Assembly: GCF_010727125.1 (NCBI RefSeq) | Contig: NZ_AP022564.1 | Location: 4,092,001 to 4,156,000, forward strand | Origin: Mycolicibacter terrae | GTDB taxonomy: Bacteria > Actinomycetota > Actinomycetes > Mycobacteriales > Mycobacteriaceae | Direction: 5' to 3' | Length of the DNA: 64,000 nt | Shown here: positions 16,870 through 26,174 of the stretch, in pieces | Layout of the letters: every line of letters begins with the position of its first letter | How positions within the stretch are numbered: the first letter of the stretch is position 1 | Made by a program: the position numbers and the translations under genes | Notes under the pieces: model-generated | Seen by the model: only the letters and a program-made list of their open reading frames with translations | Told to the model about the DNA's origin: nothing | The model's database searches: none

Positions 16870-17583
16870 TCAGCGCGCGTGAATCGGTGACATCTCCAGC
16901 ACCATCCACTGGCCCCCGCGCTTGGTCAGCGTCACCCGCACCGGCACCACCGCCTGCTTCACCTGCTGGTTCGCCACAGACTGAACGCTGCGCAGCACCA
17001 CCGCGACCCGAGCTGCCGACGGGCCGAGCGCCTCGACGCCCGCGCTGAGCGTCTGCGCGTCCACGGCGATGTTGCGGTTGGCCATCTCGGTGGCCGTCCG
17101 GCCGATGCTCTCCCGGAATGCGTTGACCCGGTCCGGGACCATGAACGCCGCCGCCTTCTCGATCGAGGCGTCCGGGTTGGCCGGCGAGACCGTGGCCGCG
17201 GCCTCGGCCATGGCGACGGCGGTCTTGACCACCTCACCGGAGTCCGCCTCCAGTTCCTGGTCGGGCACCGTCCAGCGCAGGTAGCCGAGCACCGCCGCGG
17301 CGACCAGCGCCGTGGCGGCCAGGCTGACCACGCCCAGTCGCAGGCCCGGCCGGTCGTCATCGGTGCCGACCGTGACGGCATCGCGGCGCAGCAGCAGGAA
17401 GTTCACCACCATGCCCTCGACGATGAGCAGCACCAGCACCGAGCAGACCGACACCCACCACAGCGGCCAGTCGAGCATCAGCCCGACCAGCAGCAGACCG
17501 CCGATCGCGGCCAGCGGCGCGACAATGTCGAAAGCCAGTACCCGCCACAGTGTCCGCGACTTCAGGTTGCCCAGCTTGCTCAT
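16870..17583 (-). CDS. omamB: Orphaned Mce-associated membrane protein OmamB
   Basis: A 237-aa protein with two N-terminal membrane helices (about 14-36 and 40-64), a third helix (about 84-102) and a VirB8/NTF2-like extracytoplasmic domain ending MVLEMSPIHAR, the Mam-type fold. It corresponds to Rv0200. Its partner OmamA stabilises Mce transporters in M. tuberculosis. It is coupled to omamA (ATGA overlap, 17580-17583). With two mce loci in the window, it may serve either. Confidence 0.8.
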   Translation of the reverse strand: MSKLGNLKSRTLWRVLAFDIVAPLAAIGGLLLVGLMLDWPLWWVSVCSVLVLLIVEGMVVNFLLLRRDAVTVGTDDDRPGLRLGVVSLAATALVAAAVLGYLRWTVPDQELEADSGEVVKTAVAMAEAAATVSPANPDASIEKAAAFMVPDRVNAFRESIGRTATEMANRNIAVDAQTLSAGVEALGPSAARVAVVLRSVQSVANQQVKQAVVPVRVTLTKRGGQWMVLEMSPIHAR

Positions 17584-18296
17584 CGGATCGACCTCAATCG
17601 GGAAATCATCAGGTGGCCGTCGACGTCGCTGACGTCGAGGTGCAGCGCCCAGTGCACGGTCTGCGGCCGACCGCCGACGTTCTCGGCGATCGAGGTGGCG
17701 ATCACCATCACCGGGTCGGTGCGGCCGGGACTCGGCGACTGCTCGGTGGTGGCGGCCGGGTCGTCCAGGTTGTGGCGCTCCATCTCGATCGCGACCGCCT
17801 CGATCCGGCCGCTGCTGCGCGACTGGATCTTCTGCACCACGTCCCGGTAGGGCGCCAAAGCGGCTTCGAACTCGGCGTTGAGTTCGCCGACGGTCTTGTC
17901 GCGCAGACGCGCCATCCCCTTTTCGACGTTCTCGGCGTTCAGGTTGATCAGCACACTGGTCCAGCTGGCCGCGGTCTGCAGCACGTGACTGCGGTAGGCG
18001 CGCTCGTCGACGTCGCGCCGGTGCACATTCCAGGTGATCAAAGCGAACACCAACGCACCGACCGCGACCAAGCCGAGGAACGCCGAAACCAGTCCGTAGC
18101 TGGAGAACACGCCGCCCTTGGACGCCTTGGCCGCCTTGGCCGCCTTGGCCGCCGGCTTGCCGGGGGCGGGCTTTTTGACGACCGGTTTCGCGTCGGCTTC
18201 GCCCTCGGCGCCGGCCGCCTCCACGGTGGCCGCACCGGGATCGCCGACGCCGTCGTCCGTTTCGGTGGAGATGTCGGGCTGCTCCTCGTCAGGCAT
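17580..18296 (-). CDS. omamA: Orphaned Mce-associated membrane protein OmamA
   Basis: A 238-aa protein corresponding to Rv0199, which in M. tuberculosis is needed for stability of Mce1 and Mce4 complexes and for cholesterol use. It has an acidic and Ala/Lys-rich cytoplasmic N-terminus, one membrane helix (about 64-86) and a VirB8-like domain with the family HLDVSDVDGHLMISRL end. ATG 18296 lies 7 nt after TAGCGT (18304-18309), a leaderless start. Divergent from zmp1. Confidence 0.83.
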   Translation of the reverse strand: MPDEEQPDISTETDDGVGDPGAATVEAAGAEGEADAKPVVKKPAPGKPAAKAAKAAKASKGGVFSSYGLVSAFLGLVAVGALVFALITWNVHRRDVDERAYRSHVLQTAASWTSVLINLNAENVEKGMARLRDKTVGELNAEFEAALAPYRDVVQKIQSRSSGRIEAVAIEMERHNLDDPAATTEQSPSPGRTDPVMVIATSIAENVGGRPQTVHWALHLDVSDVDGHLMISRLRSIR

Positions 18297-18349
18297 GGCG
18301 GTGACGCTACAGGACGGCTGTACCGTTCGCCGTGAAAGGATGGGCACCG

Positions 18350-20335
18350 ATGACCTCACCAGCGACGCGTTCCGGCCTCGATCTCAGCCATCTCGACCGG
18401 GCCATCCGCCCGCAGGACGACCTGTTTGGTCATGTCAACGGTCGCTGGCTCGACAGCTACGATATGCCGCCGGACCGCGCCACCGATGGAGCCTTCCGCG
18501 CCCTGTTCGACCGGGCCGAGATCCAGGTCCGCGAGCTGCTCACCGAAGCCGCCGGGTCCGACGCACCGGCCGGTACCGACGAACGACGGATCGGCGATCT
18601 GTACGCCAGCTTCCTCGACGAGCAGACCGTGCAGGCCCGCGGTGTGCAGCCGCTACTGGCGGAGTTGGCCGCGATCGACACCGCCGCAGACCGCAACGCC
18701 CTGGCGGTGGTGCTGGGCGCGTGCCAGCGCACCGGCGTCGGCGGTGGCGTCGGCCTCTACGTGGACACCGATTCCAAGGACTCCACCCGTTACCTACTGC
18801 ACCTGACCCAGTCGGGTCTCGGGCTGCCGGACGAGTCCTACTACCGCGACGAACAGCACGCCGAGATCCTCACCGCCTACCCGCACCACATCGCCAGGAT
18901 GTTCGCGCTGGTCTATGGCGGAGACCCGAGCGGCTACGAAGCGGTCGCGGCCCGCATCGTCGCGCTGGAGACCGCGCTGGCGAGTGCGCACTGGGATGTG
19001 GTCAAGCGCCGCGACGCCGAGCTGAGCTACAACCTGCGCACCTTCGCCGGCCTGCCGAAGGAGGCGCCTGGTTTCGACTGGGCGGGCTGGGTCGGCGCCC
19101 TCGGCGTCTCCGGCGATGTCGCCACCGAACTGGTGGTGCGCCAACCCGACTACCTGACGGCGTTCGCCGCACTGTGGGAATCCATAGAGCTCTCCGACTG
19201 GCAGGACTGGGCGCGATGGCGGCTCATTCACGGCCGCGCCGGGATCCTGACCGATGCCCTGGTCGCCGAGGACTTCGAGTTCTACGGGCGCCGGCTGTCG
19301 GGAACCGAGCAGATCCGGGACCGGTGGAAGCGCGGCGTGTCCCTGGTGGAGTCGATGATGGGTGACGCCGTCGGAAAGCTCTACGTCGCAAGGCATTTCC
19401 CGCCGGACGCCAAGGTCCGCATCGATGCGTTGGTGGCGAACCTGCGGGAGGCCTACCGGACGAGCATCACCGGCCTGGACTGGATGACCCCCGAGACCCG
19501 GGAGCGGGCGCTGGCCAAGCTGGACAAGTTCACCGCCAAGGTCGGTTATCCGGCCACCTGGCGTGACTATTCGGCGCTGGTCACCGACCGGGCGGACCTG
19601 TACGGCAACTTCCTGCGCGGCTACGCGGTCAACTACGACCGTGAACTGGCGAAGCTGGGTCAGGAGGTGGACCGCGACGAGTGGTTCATGACACCGCAGA
19701 CCGTCAACGCCTACTACAACCCGGGAATGAACGAGATCGTCTTCCCCGCCGCGATCCTGCAACCGCCGTTCTTCGACCCCGACGCCGATGACGCCGCCAA
19801 CTACGGCGGGATCGGTGCGGTGATCGGCCACGAGATCGGCCACGGCTTCGACGACCAGGGCGCCAAGTACGACGGCGACGGTAACCTGATCGACTGGTGG
19901 ACCGACGCCGACCGCAGCGAATTCGGCACCCGCACCGAAGCGTTGATCGCCCAGTACGAGGCCTACGTGCCGCGCGCGCTGGACCCCGGCCGGCACGTGA
20001 ACGGGGCGTTCACCGTCGGGGAGAACATCGGCGACCTGGGCGGGCTGTCGATCGCCCTGCTCGCCTACCAGCTGTCGCTGAACGGGGCCGAGGCGCCGGT
20101 AATCGACGGCCTGACCGGCGTGCAGCGCGTCTTCTACGGCTGGGCGCAGGTGTGGCGCACCAAATCCCGTGACGCCGAGGCGATCCGGCGCCTGGCGGTG
20201 GACCCGCATTCGCCGCCGGAGTTCCGTTGCAATGGGGTGATCCGCAACATCGACGCGTTCTACGAGGCGTTCGGTGTCACTCGCGACGACGCGCTGTACC
20301 TGGAGCCCGCCCAGCGGGTCCGCATCTGGAACTGA
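18350..20335 (+). CDS. zmp1: Zinc metalloprotease Zmp1 (M13 family)
   Basis: Neprilysin-like M13 endopeptidase; in M. tuberculosis it counters inflammasome activation and phagosome maturation. The 661-aa protein has the zinc site HEIGHGFDD (H494, E495, H498), the third-ligand motif ENIGDLGG, the substrate-binding NAYYNP, and the C-terminal CNGVIRNIDAFYEAFGV. Length equals the family norm. ATG 18350 has AAAGGA 9 nt upstream; a GTG at 18332 adds 6 residues and is possible. It has no signal peptide, as known for Zmp1. Confidence 0.96.
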   Translation: MTSPATRSGLDLSHLDRAIRPQDDLFGHVNGRWLDSYDMPPDRATDGAFRALFDRAEIQVRELLTEAAGSDAPAGTDERRIGDLYASFLDEQTVQARGVQPLLAELAAIDTAADRNALAVVLGACQRTGVGGGVGLYVDTDSKDSTRYLLHLTQSGLGLPDESYYRDEQHAEILTAYPHHIARMFALVYGGDPSGYEAVAARIVALETALASAHWDVVKRRDAELSYNLRTFAGLPKEAPGFDWAGWVGALGVSGDVATELVVRQPDYLTAFAALWESIELSDWQDWARWRLIHGRAGILTDALVAEDFEFYGRRLSGTEQIRDRWKRGVSLVESMMGDAVGKLYVARHFPPDAKVRIDALVANLREAYRTSITGLDWMTPETRERALAKLDKFTAKVGYPATWRDYSALVTDRADLYGNFLRGYAVNYDRELAKLGQEVDRDEWFMTPQTVNAYYNPGMNEIVFPAAILQPPFFDPDADDAANYGGIGAVIGHEIGHGFDDQGAKYDGDGNLIDWWTDADRSEFGTRTEALIAQYEAYVPRALDPGRHVNGAFTVGENIGDLGGLSIALLAYQLSLNGAEAPVIDGLTGVQRVFYGWAQVWRTKSRDAEAIRRLAVDPHSPPEFRCNGVIRNIDAFYEAFGVTRDDALYLEPAQRVRIWN

Positions 20336-20338
20336 CGG

Positions 20339-21451
20339 CTACATCTGCCAGTCTTGGGCGCCGTCGTTCTTGGTGTAGGTGCCGACGGAGTTCTTCACCA
20401 CGACCGGGTCGCCGCTGCCGAAGTTCTCGTAGAACCATTTGGCGTTGGCCGGGCTCAGGTTGATGCAGCCGTGGCTGACGTTGCGCTTGCCCTGGTCGTT
20501 GACCGACCAGGGGGCGCTGTGCACGAAGCCGCCGCTGTTGTCGATGCGGACCGCGTCCTGCACGGTCACCTTGTAGCCGTAGGTGGAGTTGATCGGGACC
20601 CCGTAGGTGGAGGAGTCCATCACCACCGTGGGGAACTTCTCCAGCACGTAATAGGTGCCGTTGGGGGTCTCGTGCCCACCGGTCGACATGCCCATTGACA
20701 TCGGGAAGACCTTCTCCACCTTGCCATCCCGAGTGATCGTCATCTGATGCGACTTGTCGTCGGCGGTGGCCACCAGGGAGTCGCCGGTGCGGAAGGTCGA
20801 CTTGGTGCCGGCCGCGTCGATCGTGACGGTGGTGTGGGCCGGCCAGAAGTTGAACGGGCGCCAGCGCACCTGGCTGGGAGTCATCCAATAGAACTTGCCG
20901 GGTACCGGCGGGTTCGAGGAGATGTGGATCGCCTGCTCGGCCATCGCCTTGTCGGCGATCGGCCGCTGGAAGTTGATGATGATCGGCTTGGCGACACCCA
21001 CCATGGACCCGTCCAGCGGGTTGAACGAGGGCGGCAGGAACGGTGGGGTGCCGGTGAACGGCTCCGGGTTCTGCCCGGCCACGGGCCCGGCCGCCACCGG
21101 AACCGCACCCGGCTGTGTCGCACCCGGCGGTGCCGGCTCGCCGGGCAACGGCTCACCGGGGGCGGGTGGGGCGGGCTCCGGCGGGGGCGGGAACGCCATC
21201 GGATCGGCCGGGGGCGCCGGCGGGGGCGGATCCGCCGGGAGCGCCGGCGGAGCGAACGGGTCCGGTGGTGGCGGCAGCTCCGGCGGGGGCGGCTGCCCGG
21301 CCGGATCGACCGGCCCGGCGTCCACCGGCGCCGGGTCGCCGGGCTGCTGCGGTGGGTCGGCCAGCGCCGCTCCGCAGCCCAGCGTGAGCACCGCGGCCAT
21401 TCCCGCGGTGGACAGCCAGGCCCCGATGCCCGCGAGCTTCCATCCCGACAT
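20339..21451 (-). CDS. ldtMt4: L,D-transpeptidase, LdtMt4 (Rv0192) type
   Basis: Periplasmic peptidoglycan cross-linking enzyme forming 3-3 bonds. The 370-aa precursor has a signal peptide ending near AALA-DPP (about 31), a proline-rich linker (33-145), an Ig-like domain (about 150-225) and a YkuD catalytic domain with H311, H327 and the nucleophile C329 in SHGCINLS. ATG 21451 is supported by GGAGG 7 nt upstream; an earlier in-frame start would lack one. C26 sits in TLGC, a poor lipobox. Gene order matches Rv0192. It ends 3 bp from the convergent zmp1 stop. Confidence 0.92.
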   Translation of the reverse strand: MSGWKLAGIGAWLSTAGMAAVLTLGCGAALADPPQQPGDPAPVDAGPVDPAGQPPPPELPPPPDPFAPPALPADPPPPAPPADPMAFPPPPEPAPPAPGEPLPGEPAPPGATQPGAVPVAAGPVAGQNPEPFTGTPPFLPPSFNPLDGSMVGVAKPIIINFQRPIADKAMAEQAIHISSNPPVPGKFYWMTPSQVRWRPFNFWPAHTTVTIDAAGTKSTFRTGDSLVATADDKSHQMTITRDGKVEKVFPMSMGMSTGGHETPNGTYYVLEKFPTVVMDSSTYGVPINSTYGYKVTVQDAVRIDNSGGFVHSAPWSVNDQGKRNVSHGCINLSPANAKWFYENFGSGDPVVVKNSVGTYTKNDGAQDWQM

Positions 21452-21612
21452 GCGTATACCTCCGGTGGACAATCTTGGCTTCAAGTGTGGCACAAGGCGA
21501 GCCCCAGCTAACTCCTACAGCGAGCCGAAAACGACGCGAAACGGGTCGGCACCCGGGTTGAGCTGCGATTTGACCGTCCTGCCCCGTGGCGAAGGTAACC
21601 GTGCGCGGAACC

Positions 21613-22824
21613 TCAGGGAACGACGAACAGCCGCTTGCTGGACGCTATCCCCACCGCCGCGATGCCCACCAGCAGAGCCGATGCGCTCAACATCGCCGAC
21701 GTTCCGGCCCGCTCGAACAGCAGACCCCCGGCCAGCGAACCGCCGGTGATGCCGACCTGAAACGCCGTCACGTAGAGCCCCGACGCACCGTCGGGATCGT
21801 CGGGTGCGGTGCGCATCGCCGCCGACTGCAGCATCGGCGACACCGCCATCGCCATCGCCCCCCACAACACGATCGCGGCCGCGCCCACCACGGTCGTGCC
21901 GGTGGTGTGATGCCCGCCGATCGACAACGCCGCCAGGACGACGAACGCCGCCGACATCGCCGCCATGCAGCCGCCGGTGATCGCCTTGGGCCGGTGATCC
22001 AGCGGTCTGGCCAGCGGCGGCATCGCGATCAGGCCGGCCAGGCCGAACGCGGCCAGCAGCCAGGCCAGCCGGGCCCCCGGCACACCGACCACGTCGCCGA
22101 TGATCACCGCGATGAACGTGTAGGAGATGAAGTGGCCGGTGACGGCGACCAGCATCAGCGTGCTCACCCCCAGCAGCCGCCCGTTGCGGTGGTGATGCCG
22201 CCCGACCAGCGCCAGCTGATTGGTGCTGAGCACCAGTGCGGGCAGCGCGACGCGGGCCGCCACAGTGATGATCGCCGCCGCCACGGTGATGACGACGACG
22301 GCCAGCCGCCAGCCCCAGAGCAGGCTCATGGCAGATGTCAGCGGGATACCGACCACCAGCGCCAGGCTGGTACCCACGTAGATCGCCGTGGTCGCCCGGC
22401 CGGAGTGGCTGGGCGGCACCAAGCGGGTGGCGATCGGCGCCAGCACCGACCACATCAGGCCGTGGGTGACGGCGCACAGCCCCCGGCCGGCGGCCAGCAC
22501 GGTGAAGTTCGGCGCCATCGCCGAGATCACCTGCGAGGCGGTCAGACAGAACAGGGTGATCAGCAGGACCCGGCGGCGTGGCCAGTGGGCTGTCCAGCGC
22601 ACCAGCGGGATCGTCGTCGCCGCCGCCACCACCGCATACCAGGCCAGCAGGGTCCCGACCAGCGCTTCGCTGACACCCAGGCCCTCCGAGATCGCGGGCA
22701 GCGCCCCGACCGGCAGGATCTCAGCGGTGGCGTAGATGAACGCGGCCGCCGACAGGATGGCCAGCTGCGCTGTGATCCGGGGCGTCCACGGACCGGTTCG
22801 GGTATTTCCAGATTCGACAGTCAT
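21613..22824 (-). CDS. MFS drug-efflux-type transporter, Rv0191 type
   Basis: A 403-aa, 12-helix major facilitator of the DHA1 family. Motif A-like RWTAHWPRRRVLL lies between helices 2 and 3, and the antiporter-type GRGLCAVTHG segment follows. Relatives export chloramphenicol or sugars; the substrate here is unknown. It lies 77 bp downstream of ricR on the same strand, so read-through from the copper-controlled promoter is possible (inference). Confidence 0.85.
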   Translation of the reverse strand: MTVESGNTRTGPWTPRITAQLAILSAAAFIYATAEILPVGALPAISEGLGVSEALVGTLLAWYAVVAAATTIPLVRWTAHWPRRRVLLITLFCLTASQVISAMAPNFTVLAAGRGLCAVTHGLMWSVLAPIATRLVPPSHSGRATTAIYVGTSLALVVGIPLTSAMSLLWGWRLAVVVITVAAAIITVAARVALPALVLSTNQLALVGRHHHRNGRLLGVSTLMLVAVTGHFISYTFIAVIIGDVVGVPGARLAWLLAAFGLAGLIAMPPLARPLDHRPKAITGGCMAAMSAAFVVLAALSIGGHHTTGTTVVGAAAIVLWGAMAMAVSPMLQSAAMRTAPDDPDGASGLYVTAFQVGITGGSLAGGLLFERAGTSAMLSASALLVGIAAVGIASSKRLFVVP

Positions 22825-22901
22825 GGTGTGGGGGCAGCGTCGAGTGGTGTTGGCGCATCGCGCTCCCGGTAACTGCTGGTCACATGGTAGCGGCGCGGGC
22901 G

Positions 22902-23195
22902 TCAGGAACGAACCAACCGCGCGATAGCGGCCGAGGCTTCGGTGAGTTTCGCGTCGGCCTCCTCGCCGCCGGATACGACGGCCCCGCTGACACAGTGCGC
23001 AAGGTGCTCGTCGAGCAGATTCAGCGCCACCGAGCGCAGGGCGCTGTTGACCGCGCTGATCTGGGTGAGGACGTCGATGCAGTACTTGTCCTCGTCGATC
23101 ATCTTGGCGATACCCCGCACCTGTCCCTCGATGCGGCGCAACCGCTTGGCGTAGTTGTCTTTCCGCGGGGAGTACCCGGGAGCATCGGTGGTCAT
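22902..23195 (-). CDS. ricR: Copper-sensing repressor RicR (CsoR family)
   Basis: A 97-aa all-helical Cu(I)-responsive repressor. The family copper ligands C39, H64 and C68 are all present (KYCIDVL and DEHLAHC), as is the N-terminal KRLRRIEGQVRGI helix. It is known in M. tuberculosis (Rv0190) to repress itself and mymT. ATG 23195 overlaps the upstream DUF305 stop (ATGA). Two matching operators are in the window, at 23794-23810 and 26887-26905. The unusual point is that ricR is second in an operon. Confidence 0.95.
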   Translation of the reverse strand: MTTDAPGYSPRKDNYAKRLRRIEGQVRGIAKMIDEDKYCIDVLTQISAVNSALRSVALNLLDEHLAHCVSGAVVSGGEEADAKLTEASAAIARLVRS

Positions 23196-23776
23196 AGTGT
23201 CCCCAACTGTTGGTTCATCTGATCTATCTCGGTCTGCTGTCGCGCCGCCAGGGACTGGGCGATGCTGATCGCCTCCGGACTCTGGCCATGTTGGATCTCG
23301 TTGTGCGCCATGGCGATCGCACCCCGGTGGTGGGAGATCATCGATTGCAGCCAGAGCTTGTCGAAAGCCGGGCCACGCAGTCCCCGCAGTTTGTCCATGG
23401 TGGCCTGATCCACCATGCCCGGGATATCGGGGTCCGCGCCATGCCCGCCGGACGGAACGCCGGGCGCCTCCCACTGCAACAGCTGCGCTTGGCAGCCCTG
23501 CAGTTCGGCGCGCTGCTGCGCGGCAACCTGGTCGGCGAGCACCACCAGCGCGGGATCCGTGCTCTGTCCCCGCACCATGGCGGTGAGCTCCAGCGCCTGC
23601 TGGTGGTGGACGACCATGTTCTCCAGGAAGGCGATGTCGGCGGGGCTGCCGGTGTTGGCCGCCGAAGGACTGCTCGACGCGGCGGGCTCCGGCGCAGATT
23701 CCGGCGACTGGCGGTTACAGGCGCCGGCAGCGACGCCGATGGCGAGCGCGACGACGACGGCGAGGGCTGATCTCAT
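23192..23776 (-). CDS. DUF305 lipoprotein, first gene of the ricR operon
   Basis: A 194-aa exported protein. An N-terminal signal ends in AAGAC-N, a plausible lipobox, giving a membrane-anchored protein. The DUF305 (ferritin-like four-helix) domain shows HHQQALEL and SHHRGAIAMAHNE plus many methionines. Family members are repeatedly found with copper genes; metal binding is inference. ATG 23776 follows TAGAGT (23784-23789) by 7 nt, so the mRNA is probably leaderless. A RicR box sits just upstream of that -10, so copper should induce this gene and ricR together. Confidence 0.85.
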   Translation of the reverse strand: MRSALAVVVALAIGVAAGACNRQSPESAPEPAASSSPSAANTGSPADIAFLENMVVHHQQALELTAMVRGQSTDPALVVLADQVAAQQRAELQGCQAQLLQWEAPGVPSGGHGADPDIPGMVDQATMDKLRGLRGPAFDKLWLQSMISHHRGAIAMAHNEIQHGQSPEAISIAQSLAARQQTEIDQMNQQLGTL

Positions 23777-23793
23777 GCGCAACACTCTAGCGC

Positions 23794-23810
23794 ATACCCC
23801 CGCGGGGTAT
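23794..23810. promoter_or_regulatory. RicR operator of the DUF305-ricR operon
   Basis: ATACCCCCGCGGGGTAT, a perfect 17-bp palindrome containing TACCC-N5-GGGTA, the CsoR/RicR-type core. It lies about 4 bp upstream of the -10 (TAGAGT) of the DUF305 gene, so a bound repressor would block RNA polymerase. It is also about 44 bp upstream of the ilvD GTG on the other strand. Confidence 0.85.
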
Positions 23811-23820
23811 TTTATTCGTT

Positions 23821-23848
23821 TTGTCCGGTCACCCCCTACCGGCATACT
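23821..23848 (+). promoter_or_regulatory. Candidate ilvD promoter, leaderless
   Basis: TTGTCC (23821-23826), 16 bp, then CATACT (23843-23848), 6 nt before the ilvD GTG. No Shine-Dalgarno is present, fitting a leaderless mRNA beginning at the start codon. Confidence 0.45.
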
Positions 23849-23854
23849 GAGCTG

Positions 23855-25576
23855 GTGAATTCTGGGAGCACCGACGCCTCAGCGGCGTCCGCCGACATCA
23901 AACCGCGCAGTCGTGACGTCACCGACGGCCTGGAGAAGACCGCCGCCCGCGGCATGTTGCGGGCCGTCGGCATGGGCGACGACGACTTCGCCAAGCCCCA
24001 GATCGGTGTGGCGTCGTCGTGGAACGAGATCACCCCGTGCAACCTGTCGCTGGACCGGTTGGCCAAAGCCGCCAAGGAAGGCGTCTTCGAAGCCGGCGGC
24101 TACCCCCTGGAGTTCGGCACCATCTCGGTCTCCGACGGCATCTCGATGGGGCATGAGGGCATGCACTTCTCCCTGGTATCCCGCGAAGTGATCGCCGACA
24201 GCGTCGAGACGGTGATGTGCGCCGAGCGACTCGACGGCTCGGTGCTGCTGGCCGGCTGCGACAAGTCGCTGCCCGGGATGCTGATGGCCGCGGCGCGCCT
24301 CAACCTGGCGTCAGTCTTCCTCTACGCGGGTTCCACCATGCCGGGCTATGCCCAACTGTCCGACGGCACCGAGCGCGAGGTGACCATCATCGACGCGTTC
24401 GAGGCGGTCGGAGCCTGTTCGCGCGGACTGATGTCCCGCGAGGACGTCGACATCATCGAGCGATCCATCTGTCCCGGCGAAGGCGCGTGCGGGGGCATGT
24501 ACACCGCCAACACCATGGCCAGTGCCGCCGAGGCGCTGGGAATGTCACTGCCGGGCAGCGCCTCCCCGCCGGCAGTCGACCGGCGCCGCGACGGCTACGC
24601 CCGCGCCAGTGGCCAGGCGGTGGTGGAGTTGCTGCGCCGCGGCATCACCGCCCGCGACATCTTGACCAAGGAGGCGTTCGAGAACGCGATCGCGGTGGTG
24701 ATGGCGTTCGGCGGGTCCACCAACGCGGTGCTGCACCTGCTGGCGATCGCCCGCGAAGCCGAGGTGGAGTTGACCCTGGCCGACTTCTCCCGGGTCGGGG
24801 CGAAGGTTCCACACCTGGCCGACGTGAAACCGTTCGGTGCGCACGTCATGTACGACATCGACAAGATCGGCGGGGTGCCGGTCATGTTGAAGACCCTGCT
24901 GGAAGCGGGCCTCCTGCACGGCGACTGCATGACCGTCACCGGGAAGACGATGGCCGAGAACATCGCTGAGCTCAACCCCCCGATCGTCGACGGCAAGGTG
25001 CTGCACGCACTGACCGATCCCATCCACCCGACCGGTGGCATCACCATCCTGCGCGGGTCCCTGGCGCCGGAGGGCGCGGTCGTCAAGTCGGCAGGCTTCG
25101 ACACCGACGTGTTCGAGGGCACCGCACGGGTTTTCGACGGTGAGCGCGCGGCACTGGATGCGCTCGAAGACGGCACGATCAGCGCCGGAGACGCTGTGGT
25201 GATCCGCTACGAGGGCCCCAAGGGCGGACCCGGTATGCGCGAGATGCTGGCCATCACCGGAGCGATCAAGGGCGCCGGCCTCGGCAAGGACGTGCTGTTG
25301 CTGACCGACGGCCGGTTCTCCGGCGGCACCACCGGGCTGTGCGTGGGCCACATCGCCCCCGAGGCGGTGGACGGCGGGCCGGTGGCGTTCCTGCGCGACG
25401 GCGACAAGATCCGGCTCGACGTGGCCAATGCGACCTTGGACATCGTGGCCGACCCCGATGAATTCGCCTCCCGCGCGGACGGTTTCACTCCTCCCCCGCC
25501 GCGCTACACCACCGGCGTGCTGGCGAAGTACCGCAAGCTGGTGGGTTCGGCGGCGATCGGGGCGGTCTGCGGGTAA
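23855..25576 (+). CDS. ilvD: Dihydroxy-acid dehydratase
   Basis: Cytosolic Fe-S enzyme, third step of valine/isoleucine synthesis, converting dihydroxy acids to 2-keto acids; it also feeds pantothenate. The 573-aa length is standard. Cluster ligands are C62 (ITPCN), C135 (AGCDKS) and C212 (GACGGMYTANTM). Other conserved parts are FGGSTNAVLHL and GRFSGGTTG. GTG 23855 lacks a ribosome-binding site and follows CATACT by 6 nt. It is divergent from the copper operon, as Rv0189c is from ricR; its Fe-S cluster is copper-sensitive in general, which may explain the neighbourhood (inference). Confidence 0.97.
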   Translation: MNSGSTDASAASADIKPRSRDVTDGLEKTAARGMLRAVGMGDDDFAKPQIGVASSWNEITPCNLSLDRLAKAAKEGVFEAGGYPLEFGTISVSDGISMGHEGMHFSLVSREVIADSVETVMCAERLDGSVLLAGCDKSLPGMLMAAARLNLASVFLYAGSTMPGYAQLSDGTEREVTIIDAFEAVGACSRGLMSREDVDIIERSICPGEGACGGMYTANTMASAAEALGMSLPGSASPPAVDRRRDGYARASGQAVVELLRRGITARDILTKEAFENAIAVVMAFGGSTNAVLHLLAIAREAEVELTLADFSRVGAKVPHLADVKPFGAHVMYDIDKIGGVPVMLKTLLEAGLLHGDCMTVTGKTMAENIAELNPPIVDGKVLHALTDPIHPTGGITILRGSLAPEGAVVKSAGFDTDVFEGTARVFDGERAALDALEDGTISAGDAVVIRYEGPKGGPGMREMLAITGAIKGAGLGKDVLLLTDGRFSGGTTGLCVGHIAPEAVDGGPVAFLRDGDKIRLDVANATLDIVADPDEFASRADGFTPPPPRYTTGVLAKYRKLVGSAAIGAVCG

Positions 25577-25602
25577 GCCTCCTTCGGCGATTTTTCGGCG
25601 CG

Positions 25603-26046
25603 TCAGGCGTGTCTGGCCGCCTCGCCCCGAGCCCGCATGCCGAAGTACGCGGCATTCAAGCCGAGGATGGTCAGCAACGCACCCGTGATCACGTTGGACC
25701 AGATCATCTCCGCGCTGGGCGATCCGCGCATCACGATCCACGGCGACACGATGAACCACACCCCGAACGCCGGCAGGGTCCACGCCAACCCGTGCATGCG
25801 GTCCAGCGCCGCCGCCATCCCGCACGCCAGGAATGCGACGCAGAGTCCCACGACCAGGTTGCTGACTGCCAGCCTGGTGGTGGCATCGAATCCGACAATC
25901 CACGGGGACACCGCCCCGTAGACGGCCGCCAGCACCGTCAATCCGAAGGTTCCCTGAGCAGACATCGACTCGGCGGCACGCTCGTAGCGTGCGCGTAGAG
26001 CTAACAGATCAGGGTGGTGTTCCATTGATGAATGGACTGTACTCAT
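25603..26046 (-). CDS. SPW-repeat membrane protein, Rv0188 type
   Basis: A 147-aa protein with four membrane helices arranged as two SPW repeats (VSPWIVGF and VSPWIVM). Function unknown. AAAGG lies 7 nt before ATG 26046. It follows the O-methyltransferase gene on the same strand after 128 bp and is convergent with ilvD. Confidence 0.85.
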   Translation of the reverse strand: MSTVHSSMEHHPDLLALRARYERAAESMSAQGTFGLTVLAAVYGAVSPWIVGFDATTRLAVSNLVVGLCVAFLACGMAAALDRMHGLAWTLPAFGVWFIVSPWIVMRGSPSAEMIWSNVITGALLTILGLNAAYFGMRARGEAARHA

Positions 26047-26174
26047 TTCGTAACCTTTCTGTTATGCGGCAGGCAGTTTGGTACCAGCTGCACCCATCCA
26101 TCTGATGAAAGATTACGCCCGGCGGCCGCTCACCAGCAACGAAGAAGTGGCCGGCGAACCGCGGCTGGCCGGCG

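Noticed and set aside
21452..21612. A gene or riboswitch between the MFS exporter and the L,D-transpeptidase
   Set aside because: 161 bp without a plausible frame or strong structure; most likely the transpeptidase promoter.
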